Positions 1-37,397 of a stretch of DNA of 64,000 bases are shown in pieces; within the stretch, counting starts at the first letter, position 1; each line of letters opens with the position of its first letter. The translations under genes and the position numbers were made by a program. The notes beneath the pieces are model-generated. The model worked only from the letters and a program-made list of their open reading frames with translations, was not told the DNA's origin and did no database searches. Source of the stretch: Echiichthys vipera (lineage: Eukaryota; Chordata; Actinopteri; Perciformes; Trachinidae); contig OY829647.1 of NCBI GenBank assembly GCA_963691815.1, positions 11,802,360 to 11,866,359 of the forward strand, in the 5' to 3' direction.

Positions 1-1742
1 TGTATGTTTAGGTCATATCTCCATGACAACACTGAGGGGGGTGAATGTTTTTGTACCAGGCTAGTTTTTATTTTATTGGAGTTTAAAGTTAATGAATAAT
101 TAAAGGCGCAGCCTCTTGAGTGACAGCTAGCCTCTGGCCTTTACTTCTCCGCAGAGGTATATGACAGTCAGATGGACGTATACGTTCTTTTTTTTGTTTA
201 TGATTGATAGACTTGTTGTTAATGTCTTTATGCAATGTTTCTATATGTTGTCCTGTAATGTGCATGTACAGAATGCTACTGCATGTGCTACTCCCTGTAT
301 GTCTAACACATCTTAATGTGCTGATGCGTGCCTCACTGTAAACGCTATTGCTACTGACTCTTGTTTGTCCTGCATGCTTCATGTATTTTATGCCTTGAAC
401 TACTGAATATTTCTACAGCATATGTGGTTATGCAGTGTTGCTCTTATCTTAGGTAATGTGTTACCTTATTGTTATTTACCTTTTAGGGGGCCTATTGTTA
501 CATCTGGCCAGGGACTGCAGAACTAGCCTTCTGGCTAAATTTGGTGTATTTACAGAAATGTGTATTAATATGCACTGTCCCTGTAAAGTAAAGTAAAGTA
601 AAATACGAAAAATAAAAAATACATATCACCAACATGCAAAGCTGAGGCCTTTGTTGGTAGCTGTAATAATCTTTATTAATAATATCTGCAACTATGTGGG
701 TCTGTTTTTCTACCTTATTTAAATCTTTCCCTGTTTTACTTTTAAAATTAAAACCAGAGATCAGCCTGTCCTACAGCAGCATGAGTCCAATAGAATAGTT
801 AGAATAAACATTGCAGTGACATATAAGCTCATAGCACCACAGGAAATGACTCAGAGGGAGTAGTGGGTTAGTTTTTCCTGCAAACAACATGCTGGATATT
901 TACCACCAAAAACACAGGAAACATGGAAAGAGGAAGTGTAGCTGGCAAAGGAAACTATAATTAGTGAAAGAGGATCAAATATCAATGCCTTACAATACTG
1001 ACCCCAGCTACAGTTCATTTTGCAGTAATTTAAAATACTGAAAACACAAAACAAATTAATTTAATCTCAAACAATTGACACAATTATGTAAATAAAGTCT
1101 TATCTCGTTCCTCGTCAGTGTGAGGCAGCCAGTGTGCTGACTTTATTCTGCAGTCTAAATAAAAGCATATGACACATAGGGACCTATTTGGAAGATCCAT
1201 GGCGCATGGTCTAAAGTGCATGGTTCTGCTCTACTTCCTCCCTTAGGTTGACTCGTGCACACAACTGTGTGGCTTTACTCCCTGCTGGCTTTCCCACTCA
1301 CACAGACATTGTTTTGACAATGTTGCAGCACTGTGACTACCTCCGCTGATGGTTAAGAGGCGCCAATCTGTAAGATCTGTTCCCTCAATTCCGTCTCTGT
1401 ACCTTTTACAGAGACCACAGGGTGTGATAAAGGCACAAAAGCCCCGCAACGAACAGGCTGTGTGAAAACCGTTCCGTCATTGCGGCGCTGTTGTGGAATC
1501 TCTCAAAGGGCTTGTGTGAATGATGTGCTTCAGTTTTGCTGCTTGTCTGTTTGTGTAACCTGCCCTGTTTCCAGGTTACACACAGTAGAGGAGATTGTGT
1601 GCCTGTTTGGCTGCTTGATATCCTCCCGGAAACATTTTCTTTATATATGTTCACAATCTATGGCTGCGTTTCAAATCACGCACGTCCACCCTCAAAACAA
1701 AGACCAAATGTCCTCTCCTTTACAGCTCAGACATCAGGTTAC
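1..1742. other. herc3 intron sequence, no exon seen
   Basis: The exon ending at 1743 has a donor (GGCCAG|GTAACC on minus), so this stretch is the next intron. I found no frame resembling the rest of the HECT domain, so the remaining exons must lie further left. The only local structure noted is a perfect 11-bp stem with a 9-base loop at 1552-1582 (TGTGTAACCTG / CAGGTTACACA). Confidence 0.6.
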
Positions 1743-19780
<18,038 letters not shown>

Positions 19781-19912
19781 GTTGGCGAGAGAAGAGGGGA
19801 TGCGCACCAATCTGAAGAGGCCAGAGAGAGTGACTTCCAGATGGAATAAGACAAAAAATGTTCAGGCTTGAGAGCAGCCCCGCTTTCTCCTCTTCATGTA
19901 AATGCCAACCCT
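19781..19912 (-). other. herc3: herc3 exon 2, untranslated leader part
   Basis: The exon carrying the herc3 ATG probably begins at 19912, after a strong pyrimidine-rich acceptor (TTTTTTGTTTCTTCCAG on the minus strand). This leaves about 130 bases of leader before the ATG. A second AG near 19815 (CTCTTCAG) is a possible shorter alternative. No in-frame upstream ATG extends the protein. Confidence 0.6.
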
Positions 19913-20811
19913 GGAAGAAACAAAAAACAGGGTAATTATGTCATCTTTTGTTCATTAGATACACATACTGATCACTGTGCTCCATGTGTAGCCCCAGCTG
20001 GTTTTAAGAATAATAAAGAGTGGGTCTAGAGGTGGGTGTGGCTGTGGGGATGATGTAAGCTGTATGATAGAATAACAGGGCAGTGTGTTTAAATAAACCT
20101 TGTCAGTGTAATCCCGGCTTAAGCAGCTCCAAGCAGTCCCGCTTTACTGTCAGACCATATGCAGTACATGCATGTTACTGACTGAATTAGCCAAAGGTAA
20201 TAAAGAAAATCAAATATAATTTAAAAGAAACACATGATATAACACATCAGGGGACAGAAAGACAAGGAGAGATCAAAATTCATTATAGGTAAAAACACCA
20301 GGATTACCAAATACATTCATAGTGAGGGCAACCACGGCTACACATTTGCTCCTAACTTCATCACTTTTAAGTCCATGTGATTCCTGTTTGAAAAGTTATG
20401 TAGTGTCTGTTTCCACTGTAGATAAGATCAGGGGGCACAGAAATATCATTCTTGCATTTGTTTTTTACACCTAAAATTACATAATGCATATCATCAAGGT
20501 TGTGTAAATATATATATTTATTTTTTCACAAATGTACATGTGTTAATTATACGTTGCATTCATGTTAATGTATTTTATCAGACAAAAGAAAGGAAAGATC
20601 CCTGTGGTAACTCTGAGGACCCCCTGTATTATATCAAATAAACTTGATAACTGTTATTTATAGCAGTGTCATGATGCAATACAACTTAACAGCACATCTA
20701 TCTGCAGCCTTTAGAAGGACCGTGAAGTTTAATAACTATATTATAGCTCAAATAGCTTGCTATTACACCCCTGGAGACAGTTTGAATCCATGTTTATTAC
20801 ACCTGGGCACC

Positions 20812-20853
<42 letters not shown>
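20812..20853. repeat. (TAT)n microsatellite
   Basis: A run of about 14 TAT/ATT units lies in herc3 intron 1, followed by a short GTAGTAGTA run at about 20866-20881. Confidence 0.95.
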
Positions 20854-20854
<1 letters not shown>

Positions 20855-21275
20855 ATGTGTTGTTGTAGTAGTAGTAGTAGTAAACACTGCATCAGAATGA
20901 GCTTACAGCCTTGAATAATGTGTAAGGACCCATAATGGTAAGGACGTGTATTTAAGCTGACGTTAGCTTGCTGTTGGGGAGAAAGTGAGAGGAGTGGCCT
21001 GCACTGTGTAGACATTATTAACACAGTGTGCAGGCGTTACTGAACACCACTGACATTAGCTGGTTAAACAGTAAATTAAACGGGCGGCTTGATGACTCGA
21101 ATAACCGTTATAGTTTATAGTTAGCTATTTAACCTTAGCGAGCTACAGCAGCAGCGCTAACTGTCAGCCTTATGGCTAAAAACACAGAAACCCACTGGCT
21201 AACCGATGTCTAAAGTGTAAGTGAGACAGTGCTGTGATATAGCTGGTTCATCCAAAATCAAAATAATGTGTTTAC

Positions 21276-21400
21276 CTGCACAGATGCATCCTGGATTGGG
21301 GCGTCTGGTTTCGGTTCAGCTCAGAAAACAAACGAGGAAGTACCACAGCTGCCTACGTCACTGAACGTTACAGGCAGGGGGAGCTGTGATTGGTCCGCCG
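21276..21400 (-). promoter_or_regulatory. herc3: herc3 promoter and non-coding first exon
   Basis: On the minus strand a GC-richer block ends in TGCAG|GTAAACA, a good donor that places the 3' end of a non-coding first exon at 21276. Just upstream lie a CRE half-site (TGACGTA, 21354-21360) and an inverted CCAAT box (ATTGG on plus, about 21389-21393). No TATA box is obvious. The transcription start is inferred to lie near 21340-21360. Confidence 0.5.
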
Positions 21401-21484
21401 ACCAGGAAGTGCAGGTGTTACAACAAATTGTGTGACCCCTCACATTCTGTGATCTCATTCATTTCCCTTCAAAATTTAATTTCG

Positions 21485-22250
21485 GAATTATTTTGAGTTG
21501 TATAGCTTTAAAATATCTAATGTAATGAAATGTATTTTTACAGCTGATATACTACAATATTTCTTAAGGAAATGTGATTACACAGCCTACTTTAGAATTA
21601 AATTGTTTTGTATTAATTTACTTTGTATTTATTGTTTAAAGTTTCGTTTTGTCGATTGTATGGTACTCTTTCGTCTTAAATGTACTTAGGTTATGTTATC
21701 ATAATGTAAGATTGCAATGTTCATTGAAAGGAACAGTTCAACTCAATTTTATTTACAATGCCATATCATAACCAAAGGTATCTCAGGACACTTTACAGAG
21801 TAGGTAAAGACCACACTCTATGACTTATTTATGATTTACAAAGACCCAATAATTTCCCCGTTGAGTACAGTGGCAATAAAAACATTCCCTTTAACATGCA
21901 GGAACGTCCAACACACGAAAACAAAGAAAAAATGGACAGACAGATGGAAAAAGAGACACAAAGACAGACAGAGAGACACTTCCAGAGATGCAAGCAACAA
22001 CAAAAGTAAGAGTAACGATAATAATATCTATAGTAATGTGAATATGACTCATATGTTATAACAGTTAATATAGAAGAATAGTAGAAACAAGTACAGCTAA
22101 GGTGATGATAATAATTATGGTGGTAAATATGATCAATGATGAGTAGTGGTAAATGACTGCCTTATATATCATTTTGATGCCAAACCTTTTGTGTAAACTC
22201 CCATGATGTTTGTGAAAATTTACAAATAAATTTGTAAGAGAAAGAAAGAG
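21485..22250 (+). mobile_element. L1-like LINE 3' tail, interrupted by an L2-type insertion
   Basis: The two outer parts, 21485-21732 and 22151-22250, line up with consecutive parts of the L1-like 3' region at 25150-25470 (TTATTTTGAGT...GTTCATTGAAAGGA, then AAATGACTGCCTTA...ACAAATAAA). At 25360 these parts are adjacent. Here a 418-base block separates them, so a later insertion split the older element. Confidence 0.7.
21733..22150 (-). mobile_element. L2-type LINE 3' end inserted in reverse orientation
   Basis: Starting TTCAACTCAATTTTATTTAC and running through ATCTCAGGACACTTTACAGA, this is the reverse complement of the 3' region of the copy at 16690-17758. It is 5'-truncated, codes for nothing, and sits inside the L1-like tail described at 21485-22250. 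Confidence 0.7.
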
Positions 22251-22379
22251 ATCTGATTAATTATATTTCCAGTGCAAACGTTATTCTCACTGTATCATCA
22301 AACGTTTTTATTTTGATAGCAGCTGTTGCAAAATGGTGTTTCCTAGTGTTTAGACATTGTTATAGCTGTAAAGAAAAAG

Positions 22380-23990
22380 AAAAACCCAGCACTCAGAATT
22401 AGTAGAAGCAACACCACAGTGTAGATATACACCAGTGTAGTACAACTAAAAGAAAAGTAGAAGTACTCAAGCATAAGCATCCAAATATACTTAAAGTACA
22501 AAAAGTAAAATTACTAATTTGTCAGAATGACTAATTTCAGAATAATTCATAGTATAATATTGCATTATGATTAATGATTCAATAATGTGTACATTACTTT
22601 ATTGTTGCTGCTTCTAAATATGAGTCCTACCTCAAAATTGTACTTAGTTATATACTAGTTATAAAATGCAGAGAGACATTAAATTGATTCAAAATTTAAG
22701 TCTGCAATTGAAGCACACTGTTAATACTGATTCCAGCTGTGGTTAAGTTATTATACATTTGGAGAATATTTCAATCACATTACATTTGCGAAGAAATTGG
22801 GCAAAATGAGACGTACATCAAGGCAATGCCCACATATGAATTGGCATTTAAATCTATATTTTAAAATGCAATTATAATTTATAGATTTGCTGGGTTACAA
22901 TATGCACATGTCATCTGAATTTGATTGCAAAATTCAAGAAGTATGCAATAAATGTTATTTTTTTTAAAAAGCTAAATGGCAGCACATTTAAAGAGGTGCA
23001 ACTGTGCACAAAAAACTTTATAACTTGGTAAAAAAACAAACACACGCCTGCACTAGTCACTTCATACCTCATTTTACTGGTCACCATAGCCTGTCTGACT
23101 ACTTGCACCTTACTGCATACATAAATATATCCTTCAGGCCTATACCTAAATATCCTCAGACATACAGCTACTGCACAAATTACTTTATAGACTCTCATTG
23201 ACATACTTTATATACTCTCAGTTATATTTTGTATTTATACTTCTCTAATCTTTTATAACACAGTTGTGTAGTTCAATAACTACGCAAAAATGTATGGTAA
23301 AAAAAAATCTTTAAAGTTTTTTTATTGTCCCAACAAATGAATATTTGACACACTGATGATGCATTATGGTTTACTAGTTTTCCATTTAATAATTATTATC
23401 CAAATAAATCCTAACATCCATACTTTCAGGCCCAAAATTGTGCAGGAATCATGTTATTAGAGTTACTGCACTTAGGCTTTGTAGGGCAGTACAGTTGTGT
23501 TGCGCATTGCACTACATGTTTGCACCTTGTTTTGTGTCTTGTTTACCTTGCACCTTATGTTAATGATGTTTTCTTTACTCCCACTGACTGTTGCATCATC
23601 CTTTCTGTTCCTTGCTGTATACAGATGGATAACAATAAAGTCCCTCATACAGTTTAGTTTTCAACTGAATGGAGTTATATTAGGAGCAGAGAGCACACAA
23701 TTCACAATTTCCTTCGGGATTAATAAAGTTCTGTCTTATCCTTTCTTCAAAGTACCACCACAGGTATGGAAAAATGTTGTTTTCTGGGCATAAAGGACAG
23801 CCACAAATTGAACAAACACCAACAAACCCAAAGAAAGAGCCTTTACCCGTGTTCCTTATAAAACTAGATTGACATAACATCCAATAAGTATGGGGTGAAT
23901 GTGGACTAAGGTAAACATTCAGGTCTCACAAGCCTTATGTAATAAAAATGCTTCTCTGGCTGGCTGCAGGAATTCCAAAGTTGCCGGTTG
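22380..23990. other. intergenic, repeat-rich
   Basis: No gene is seen. Around 22380-22640 is another AAGTACT-rich dispersed repeat. Around 23690-23740 TTCCTTCGGGATTAATAAAGT resembles the 3' tail of a fish non-LTR element. The rest is AT-rich without recognisable structure. Confidence 0.4.
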
Positions 23991-23993
23991 CTG

Positions 23994-24140
23994 ATTGGTG
24001 CATTCAGCTGTCAGTAATCGCGCTGACGGCCAATCATCTGCGCTGAGCGGGGGGCGTTACTCCAGGCGTAGTCGTTTCCAGCCCGCTGATTGGCGCGGCC
24101 ACACAGGCCGTGTTTGATAACATTGAAGACACAAACACTG
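23994..24140 (+). promoter_or_regulatory. ppm1k: ppm1k promoter with three CCAAT boxes
   Basis: A CpG-rich island in AT-rich surroundings carries three NF-Y-type CCAAT boxes within 100 bases: ATTGG at 23994-23998, CCAAT at 24030-24034 and ATTGG at 24089-24093. A G-rich stretch lies at about 24048-24055 and no TATA box is seen. This is typical of a housekeeping promoter. Its position directly before the spliced leader exon supports assignment to ppm1k. Confidence 0.6.
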
Positions 24141-24238
24141 GGACGAGACCAGGGTGGCGGTTATACTCAGTTATTAACAAGTTCTGTTCAATAAACCAAC
24201 ATAGGACTACGGCTTTTTAACGAAGCAAAACATCAAAG
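24141..24238 (+). other. ppm1k: ppm1k non-coding first exon
   Basis: The leader exon ends CATCAAAG|GTATG at 24238. It is inferred to splice to the acceptor before 26154 (TTTATGTTTGGACAG), upstream of the start codon at 26207. The 5' limit is approximate and rests on the promoter elements just upstream. It contains no long open frame. Confidence 0.5.
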
Positions 24239-24763
24239 GTATGTTTTTTAGCCGATACACCAATGAAAGGTGAAGGAGAATCGTCTTGGTAATTTACAAA
24301 CCGCGAACTTCGGGTTAATGCTAGCTACCAAGCTAGCAGGTCAGCTAAAGAAGGCTGTCTCTATGTAGCTCGTTAATGCTAACGCGGCCGACACAGAACG
24401 ACACTGACTGTAACGTTTGTTCAATTGCGTTTTTCATAACTGCAGTATGTTCATGTTACACATGTGACACTTGTGTTATTATTATCGGGACACTGGCGAG
24501 AGAAGGGGCAGATTGTTGACTCGAGAGTTGCGTCATTCATGTAACGCCAACGTTCATAATAACGTTACTTTACGAATATCCGTTAGTAATAAATGTTATA
24601 CTTAGTGCAATGCTTCAACTAATGAAGTGAAGCAAGACTATCAGGATTTGTAATAGTCCCTTTTTATTAATGGATGAATATTAAAAGTCATAAATGGACC
24701 AATAAACATATAAGGAATTACTTCTACAGCAAAGGAAAATCGCTCCAGGGGGGAAATATATAA

Positions 24764-24764
<1 letters not shown>

Positions 24765-24806
<42 letters not shown>
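24765..24806. repeat. (AT)n microsatellite
   Basis: A perfect AT run in ppm1k intron 1, directly 5' of the L1-like remnant. Confidence 0.95.
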
Positions 24807-24809
<3 letters not shown>

Positions 24810-25475
24810 TGAAAGAATTACATTATAAAGTCATGCACAATATTTATCCCACTAATAAATGTGTTTCGAGGTTCGCAGATGGGGACAACAAATGTGAATT
24901 TTGTAAGATTGAAGAAGAAACTAGTATTCATTTGTTCTGGGAGTGTCAGTATACATAAAAAAATAGCTTTTTTTTTAACATTCAGTACATTCATTCCATT
25001 AAAATTGTAGGTAAAAGATGCTATGAAAAAAACAAACAATACAGTGAATTGTCAACTTAATAATTCTACAGGGAAAATTTCATATCCATAAAACTATATT
25101 CTCTAAATCTTGGCCAAACTTATTATTATACAATAATATATATACAAAATTATTTTGAGTCTATCCAAATTATTAATAATAAGAAATGTAGTTATACCGC
25201 TGATATATTACAAGATTTTTGTAAGGAAATGTAATAATATGCCCCACCATTTTAGGTTCATTTCTTTGTTTTTATCTATTTATGCTTCATATATTGTACT
25301 CTCTTTTGCTAAATTTACTTATGTATTGTCATTATAATTTAAGACTGTAATGTTCACTGAAAGGAGAAATGACTGCCTCAGATATACCTTTTTTTTGGTC
25401 ATGTATGTTGCCGAAAAGATCTGCAATGTTTGTAATGTGATAGTTCTGAAAATATGCAAATAAAGTTTAAAAAAA
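24807..25475 (+). mobile_element. L1-like LINE remnant (ORF2 end and 3' tail)
   Basis: At about 24877-24960 the frame reads KCEFCKIEEETSIHLFWEC, the cysteine/histidine knuckle found at the end of L1-type ORF2, then hits a stop. About 100 bases on, GKFHIHK-like sequence matches the next conserved L1 block, out of frame. The element ends with AAATAAAGTTT and an A-rich tail at about 25460-25475. It is inactive and lies in ppm1k intron 1. Confidence 0.65.
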
Positions 25476-26206
25476 AGTTACATTACAAAATATCTATCTG
25501 TCCTATGTATTTATTAGCAATGTTTGCAGACACATTTATAAAAAAGCATTTATTTAATAATAATAATATGAGTTTAATTATGATCAGTTGACAAACAAAG
25601 TGCTTATCCCCATCATTAAGACAAGCACTCTACGTTAAACATGTGTAATAAGGTTATTTGGGGTTCACCTCAAGACCTATGGGGCTGTAGCTAACTATTT
25701 TAATTATTATTGCAATAATTGGAGAGAGTGTACATAAAAAAATAGTATAGTATATTATACTCTACGTTTTTTGCAATTTTTTTACAGTTACTGAAAAGTT
25801 TTCTATCAGTCAACGCGCTGTTTCAGCTCTACTACCCCCCACCCTCCACACATCCTCTATTTGTCCTTTTTTAACTAGGTCACTGTTTTAAGAACCTTTT
25901 GTAAACAAGTATGTGTTTGCGGCATAACCTGTTGTGTTCCTATATATTTTGAGATAAGAGGAATCTCATTTACATGAGGATTTTTAGTTTTCTGAGGCAA
26001 AACAAGTAACTCAGGGCTGGTGGCATTAGCTGCAACATTTTAGATGTTCTGGTACTTTGGGGCCCTCCTGAACAAACAAACAATGTTTTTTGTTACGTTT
26101 ATTAAAATTCTGCGTCGAGTCTAAATAACCCATTCTTCTTTATGTTTGGACAGCCGGTCACTACCTCTGCATCCAGTGCTTCTCCAGTATTTGTGTGGTC
26201 AGGGGG

Positions 26207-32963
<6,757 letters not shown>

Positions 32964-35545
32964 TCAGCGGGGCGTTGGATGAAAAGGTTCTGGTCTGTGG
33001 ACCTAATTAATGTGTGCAATACAATCAAAAAACAGTGCCCTTGTGGAGACATGATTAGTGTGGTTTGCCCAAACAATAACACCTTAGGGTTACAACATGT
33101 TATTTAGAGTAGCATGATATTTATCAGCCTCTGTGAAGTAAGCGGCTCTAAATTCATGATGTCATGAAATTTTAAACATCCTCTTTATAAAAGGTTTTTA
33201 TCTTCTAGCAAGCCAATGACCTTATAGGTGCTAAAAGCTGAGAAGTGTTTGATTGGCAGACAGGATAACATAATAACATGAATACTGACACCAGTGTGTA
33301 TGTGGCCTGCTCTACATTAGCTAAGATTTTAAGACTTTTATTCCTAACTGTCTGCCATTCAGATATATTTTTACCTATTTAGCTGTAATGCCCCAGTTTG
33401 CACATTTTTATTTTCATGGTTAACTTCATGTGGACAAAGTCACAAAAATAATCTGTATTTTACCAGTTGTTTAAAGCCTGCAGTCCTTCCATGTCTCAGT
33501 GTTAAGGGTAGGACCGTATATAAAGATGAATGACGCATCTCCGCTTCCTTTAACTTTATAAAAGTGATACCAAAATATCCTGAATATGGATGCAGCTTTT
33601 AAAAAAAATTTACAACCAGAGTCTGCACAGTAGTGATACACCCGCCTGAACAATTGTGAGTCAAATCAGAGCTGTCAATCATGACCAGGAGTATTTTTTC
33701 CAGTCATGGAAAATGAGATAAAAAGTAAAATATCTAGGAAAACACTTTCAACATTGTTCTACCTGATTTGAAATGAGAATGAATTACTCGTCTATCGATC
33801 AGAGCTCCCCGAATGTTCAAGTGATGGTTCATGAACAAGAGTATTTTATATTGTTTTTTTATTATTCTAGTATTCTATGATCAATTTGTCATAATTTCTA
33901 AGCATGTGAGAGACAATTTCATATGGAAGTTTAGACATAAACTAATCATCTTTAACCCTTCCACACTTGAAAAACGAACAAACTTGAACAAACATCAACG
34001 TGGTGAAATCTTTGGGTAAAATATATATTTGACATGAACTTGGATTTTTTTTACGTTGGTCCATGTATCATCCGCTTACACGGAGGGGGAGGGTTATAAC
34101 CATTACTGCAGTGAGCCACCAGGGGGCGATAAAGATGTTACGGCTTCACTTTTGGGCCAGTGTTTATCCAATCCTTCTATAAGGTATGTAAACAGCAGCA
34201 CATGCAAAGACGAGAGTGGGAGAAAAACACAATAATAAAACTCCATTAATTTGTCAAATGATTAAAATGAATAGAACCCACGTATGAAAATAGAAAATCT
34301 ACTGAAATGTACATAGAAATGTCACGACTTCTGGAGCAACTGGAATATAAGCATCTCGACCAAAGTAAGTCAGTGAGTAAGTCGTGATGGAGTTTCCTGT
34401 TCGTCTTTTGGGTCAAAGCATCCCATGGATGCATTGAAGCCCAATTGCACAGCCTTGATGGTTTGGGAGAAATAAACCCTGAATGATCTGTGATCTGCTG
34501 AACTGGTGTGAATGGGGTTGCTTAAAGGGATAGTTCTGTACGTCAGTCTGTTTATGTGAACAGCATTTCAGTGGCTGAATCTGACATTTATTTAAATGAC
34601 ACAAGAGATCCGTGTTTTTTTTTTCAATTTAAACAAGTGTTCATATCTATCGATTTGAAAAAGGTCTCTGAAGGGCACTAAGAAGTGTTCGGGGTACAGA
34701 AGTGTACAGTTTATGTTTTGTAAATAATTATATTTATGTACATCTGGAAAACTGATGGTCGACGATCTAAAGAAAGTCTCATATCAGAATATTTCACCCA
34801 CGCAGGTCATTTTGCTTTGGTGCTCGTGTTGTGTAAAGCTACGTTGTTTTTGATTGTAACTCGTTTACAATCAGTAATTCCTCATTTACACCGTTTGTGT
34901 CACTCTGAAAGATAAACGCACACTTAATAAATCACTAGAGTTGTTCATCTAAGAGCTACGTTTGACAATGTGAATGTCTGCTTAAATGCCCTCCATGACT
35001 AAATATCAATCGACCCTGCGTGGTGTTGGAGTTATTAAGCTGTGTAAGTTGTCTTGGTTGACCTCATGTGAATGGATATATTTCCAGTGTAAGGCAGACT
35101 TTAACCATTCAATCGACTGTTTTTAACTGTTGCTTTTGTTTTGTGGTTGTTAAAGCTAGACAAACGCACCACTTCATATTTATCATCATTGATTTACAAG
35201 TGTTGTGTAGCCTACAGTTTTCCTTCAAACTCCATTTATAGGTGTTTTGTAAATACGTATGTTTTCGCGCTCTTTCACATATTTAATGAAACCTTGATTT
35301 ATTGTAAGGACCTTGTCTTTATAATTAACACCTCCTCCTTACAAACCTCATCTGTTGAAGATATCTATGAGTGTATTCAGTTTTGTTTAATGGGTTTTGT
35401 TTCACTGCCTTTCAAATACAATCATTTTAGCTGTGGACCTGTATCTGGGACCTAAATGTGACTGTTTCAACAACACTCTGTTAATACTGTATTTTTGGTC
35501 TGAATGGATTGTGACACTTCAAATAAAAACTATACATAAACAAGT
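32964..35545 (+). other. ppm1k: ppm1k 3' untranslated region (inferred) with AATAAA at 35522
   Basis: No coding potential is seen from the stop codon to about 35.5 kb. An AATAAA at 35522-35527 in an AT-rich context is the best polyadenylation signal, giving a UTR near 2.5 kb. A block at about 33505-33660 (GGACCGTATATAAAGATGAATGACG...) resembles a common teleost interspersed repeat. Shorter isoforms cannot be excluded. Confidence 0.4.
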
Positions 35546-36129
35546 ATTTTGTCTATGATGAAATTTACTGTATGTAGTGATGTCTTGTTTTAATGTACCG
35601 TGTCAGTCATCGAACCAAAATGATTTACATTGTATGTGTCGTGAACACATTTACCTTCTTGTCCAGTTCATCTAGGAATATATAAAAGAAATGTTTGATG
35701 GGTGTCACTTTTTATTTACATTCAATGGAAACTATTATAACAATTATTATCTTTCTGTTGCACAATCTGAATGAAGATTGGCACCTCAATTCTTCAGTGA
35801 AGGGCATGGTCAAAGGGCTTCACCCCCCACCCCCCAAATGCACGCCTAGGCTGTGATGTCAATTGGATTTGGGTCTTGCATGTTTGCTCTTTAGCACCCT
35901 TTCATAAATTTTAGCCTTTGAGTGCATTTTTGACATCAGGCGAGAATATACAGCGCCATGTGTTTATACATGTGCAGTTGGCTCCAAAGCCCCCCCCCCC
36001 CCCGACGGTCTTATGACAGAGTTGCTCCGATATATACAAAGTTCAGTACCCACATACTGTAGCTCTGATCATTTCTCACATATTTCACGCTGTCATTAGC
36101 TCGACCCAACCACAATTCGCCCGTTGAGT
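35546..36129. other. intergenic between ppm1k and abcg2
   Basis: No gene is seen. A run of about 14 C lies at 35990-36003. A tRNA-derived SINE follows immediately to the right. Confidence 0.5.
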
Positions 36130-36335
36130 TTTTTTATTTAAAGATTCATTTTAAAAAATGTATTTTGGCAGTTTATTAAAGCCTTTTATTAGATAGGACA
36201 GACAGGAAATGGGGTGAGGGGGGGGGCATGCAGCAAAGGGCTGCAGGTCAGAGTCGAACCTGGGGCCGCTGCCTCGAGGACCTTCAGCCTCTTTACATGG
36301 GGACTGCTCTAACCACTGTTCCACCGTCCGCCCTA
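36130..36335 (-). mobile_element. tRNA-derived SINE
   Basis: On the minus strand the sequence begins GGGCGGACGGTGGAACAGTG and shows a degenerate A box (GTGGTTAGAGCAGT) and a good B box (GGTTCGACTC). These are the RNA polymerase III promoter spacing of a tRNA. A non-tRNA body and an A/T-rich tail follow. Such elements are dispersed widely in teleosts. Confidence 0.7.
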
Positions 36336-37249
36336 AGTCGGCCATTTTTAATTTTGTGTGTTTTTCATGTGGTTTATGCAAACATTTTTGCGCTCCTCCT
36401 CGAGGGATTATAGGATTTGATTCATATTTGGTTGGTATAACCCCCCGACGAATGTAATGCTCAATTGCAAAACCTTAAACTTGATATGTGTTGAAACTAG
36501 CTTGATTAAACTGTTGAGTTCAATAGTTTAAAGCAGTCCTCCCATGTCATGTGATATGCTACTTTAGTACACAACAAACATATATTACTGGGTCGAAACA
36601 AACACTTATTTGTCATTTTTATTTTTAAAAAGGGACAACGCACATTAATTAATAAGAGCAACAAAGTCACACATGTAAATGTGCCAGATTTAGCCATACA
36701 GGCTAATTTCCATCTGCAGTCCCTGGCAGGTTGAAGACATTTACGAAAATATTAAAAAGCACATAGACACAAGAACACATGAGCATGACAAATTACAGCA
36801 ACACAGCAATTTAATATCCAGGGATTCACATGATAGACACCAACGCTGACTGTCCCTGTAACAATTTGGCTCCAGTTATGCACACTGTCCATGCACGGTG
36901 CAGCGATATACTAAGTCTCACACTAGTTTAGTTTTCAAACCATGATGTCGTGTTTGAGAGTTTGGATGTGTTTTTTGATTTCCATGCATTTGTGTTCAAC
37001 AACAAATGAGCAGACTTCTGAAACTTGCTTAACTTGTGTCCATCACAGTCTGCATCAATAGTTCTAAATTACTTTAAAGGTCTGTTCTGCTCTACCAGGT
37101 ATTCACAATGTAACCAAGACAAAAACAACTAATGCAAACTTGAGTTTCAAATGGCACAGATGTAGCACGTTTCATGTGTGAAAGTCAAACTGTCTCAATC
37201 ATTCTGTTTTGAGTGGTGAATCAAGGGTTAAACCGTGGTGCAGCTTGGA

Positions 37250-37397
37250 GGCTGGACGGTGAGGCACCTGTCCCTGCTGTCATGAGCTGATGTTAGTCCG
37301 CCTGCACGGTCCCTCTGCTCTGCCAGTCTGCTGCTCCTGAAGGCTGCAGCAGGATCTCTGGACCAGCGGCCTCTCACAGTCTCAGCCTCACAGCCCG
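37250..37397 (+). other. abcg2: abcg2 non-coding first exon (candidate)
   Basis: A GC-rich block in AT-rich sequence ends CACAGCCCG|GTAAGTC, a strong donor at 37397. It is the only good leader-exon candidate upstream of the abcg2 ATG. It would splice to an acceptor just before 39008 (CTCCACAG|G) or a little upstream (TTTCACAG). The 5' limit is not determined. Confidence 0.45.

Noticed and set aside
19781..19810. N-terminal extension of herc3 (MVRIPSS...)
   Set aside because: The first codon is TTG, not ATG; the ATG at 19780 matches the conserved MLCWG start of the family.
20812..24806. Tandem repeats as a CRISPR or satellite array
   Set aside because: They are simple di- and trinucleotide runs with no spacer-repeat structure, in a vertebrate genome.
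26195..26206. Four-residue N-terminal extension of ppm1k
   Set aside because: It would need a GTG start; the ATG at 26207 fits the family start MS...
35141..35455. 104-residue open frame
   Set aside because: It lies in the inferred ppm1k 3' UTR, has no recognisable domain and no splice evidence.
36230..36320. Possible tRNA gene (A and B boxes)
   Set aside because: The boxes are degenerate, no cloverleaf can be drawn and the unit continues into SINE body sequence.
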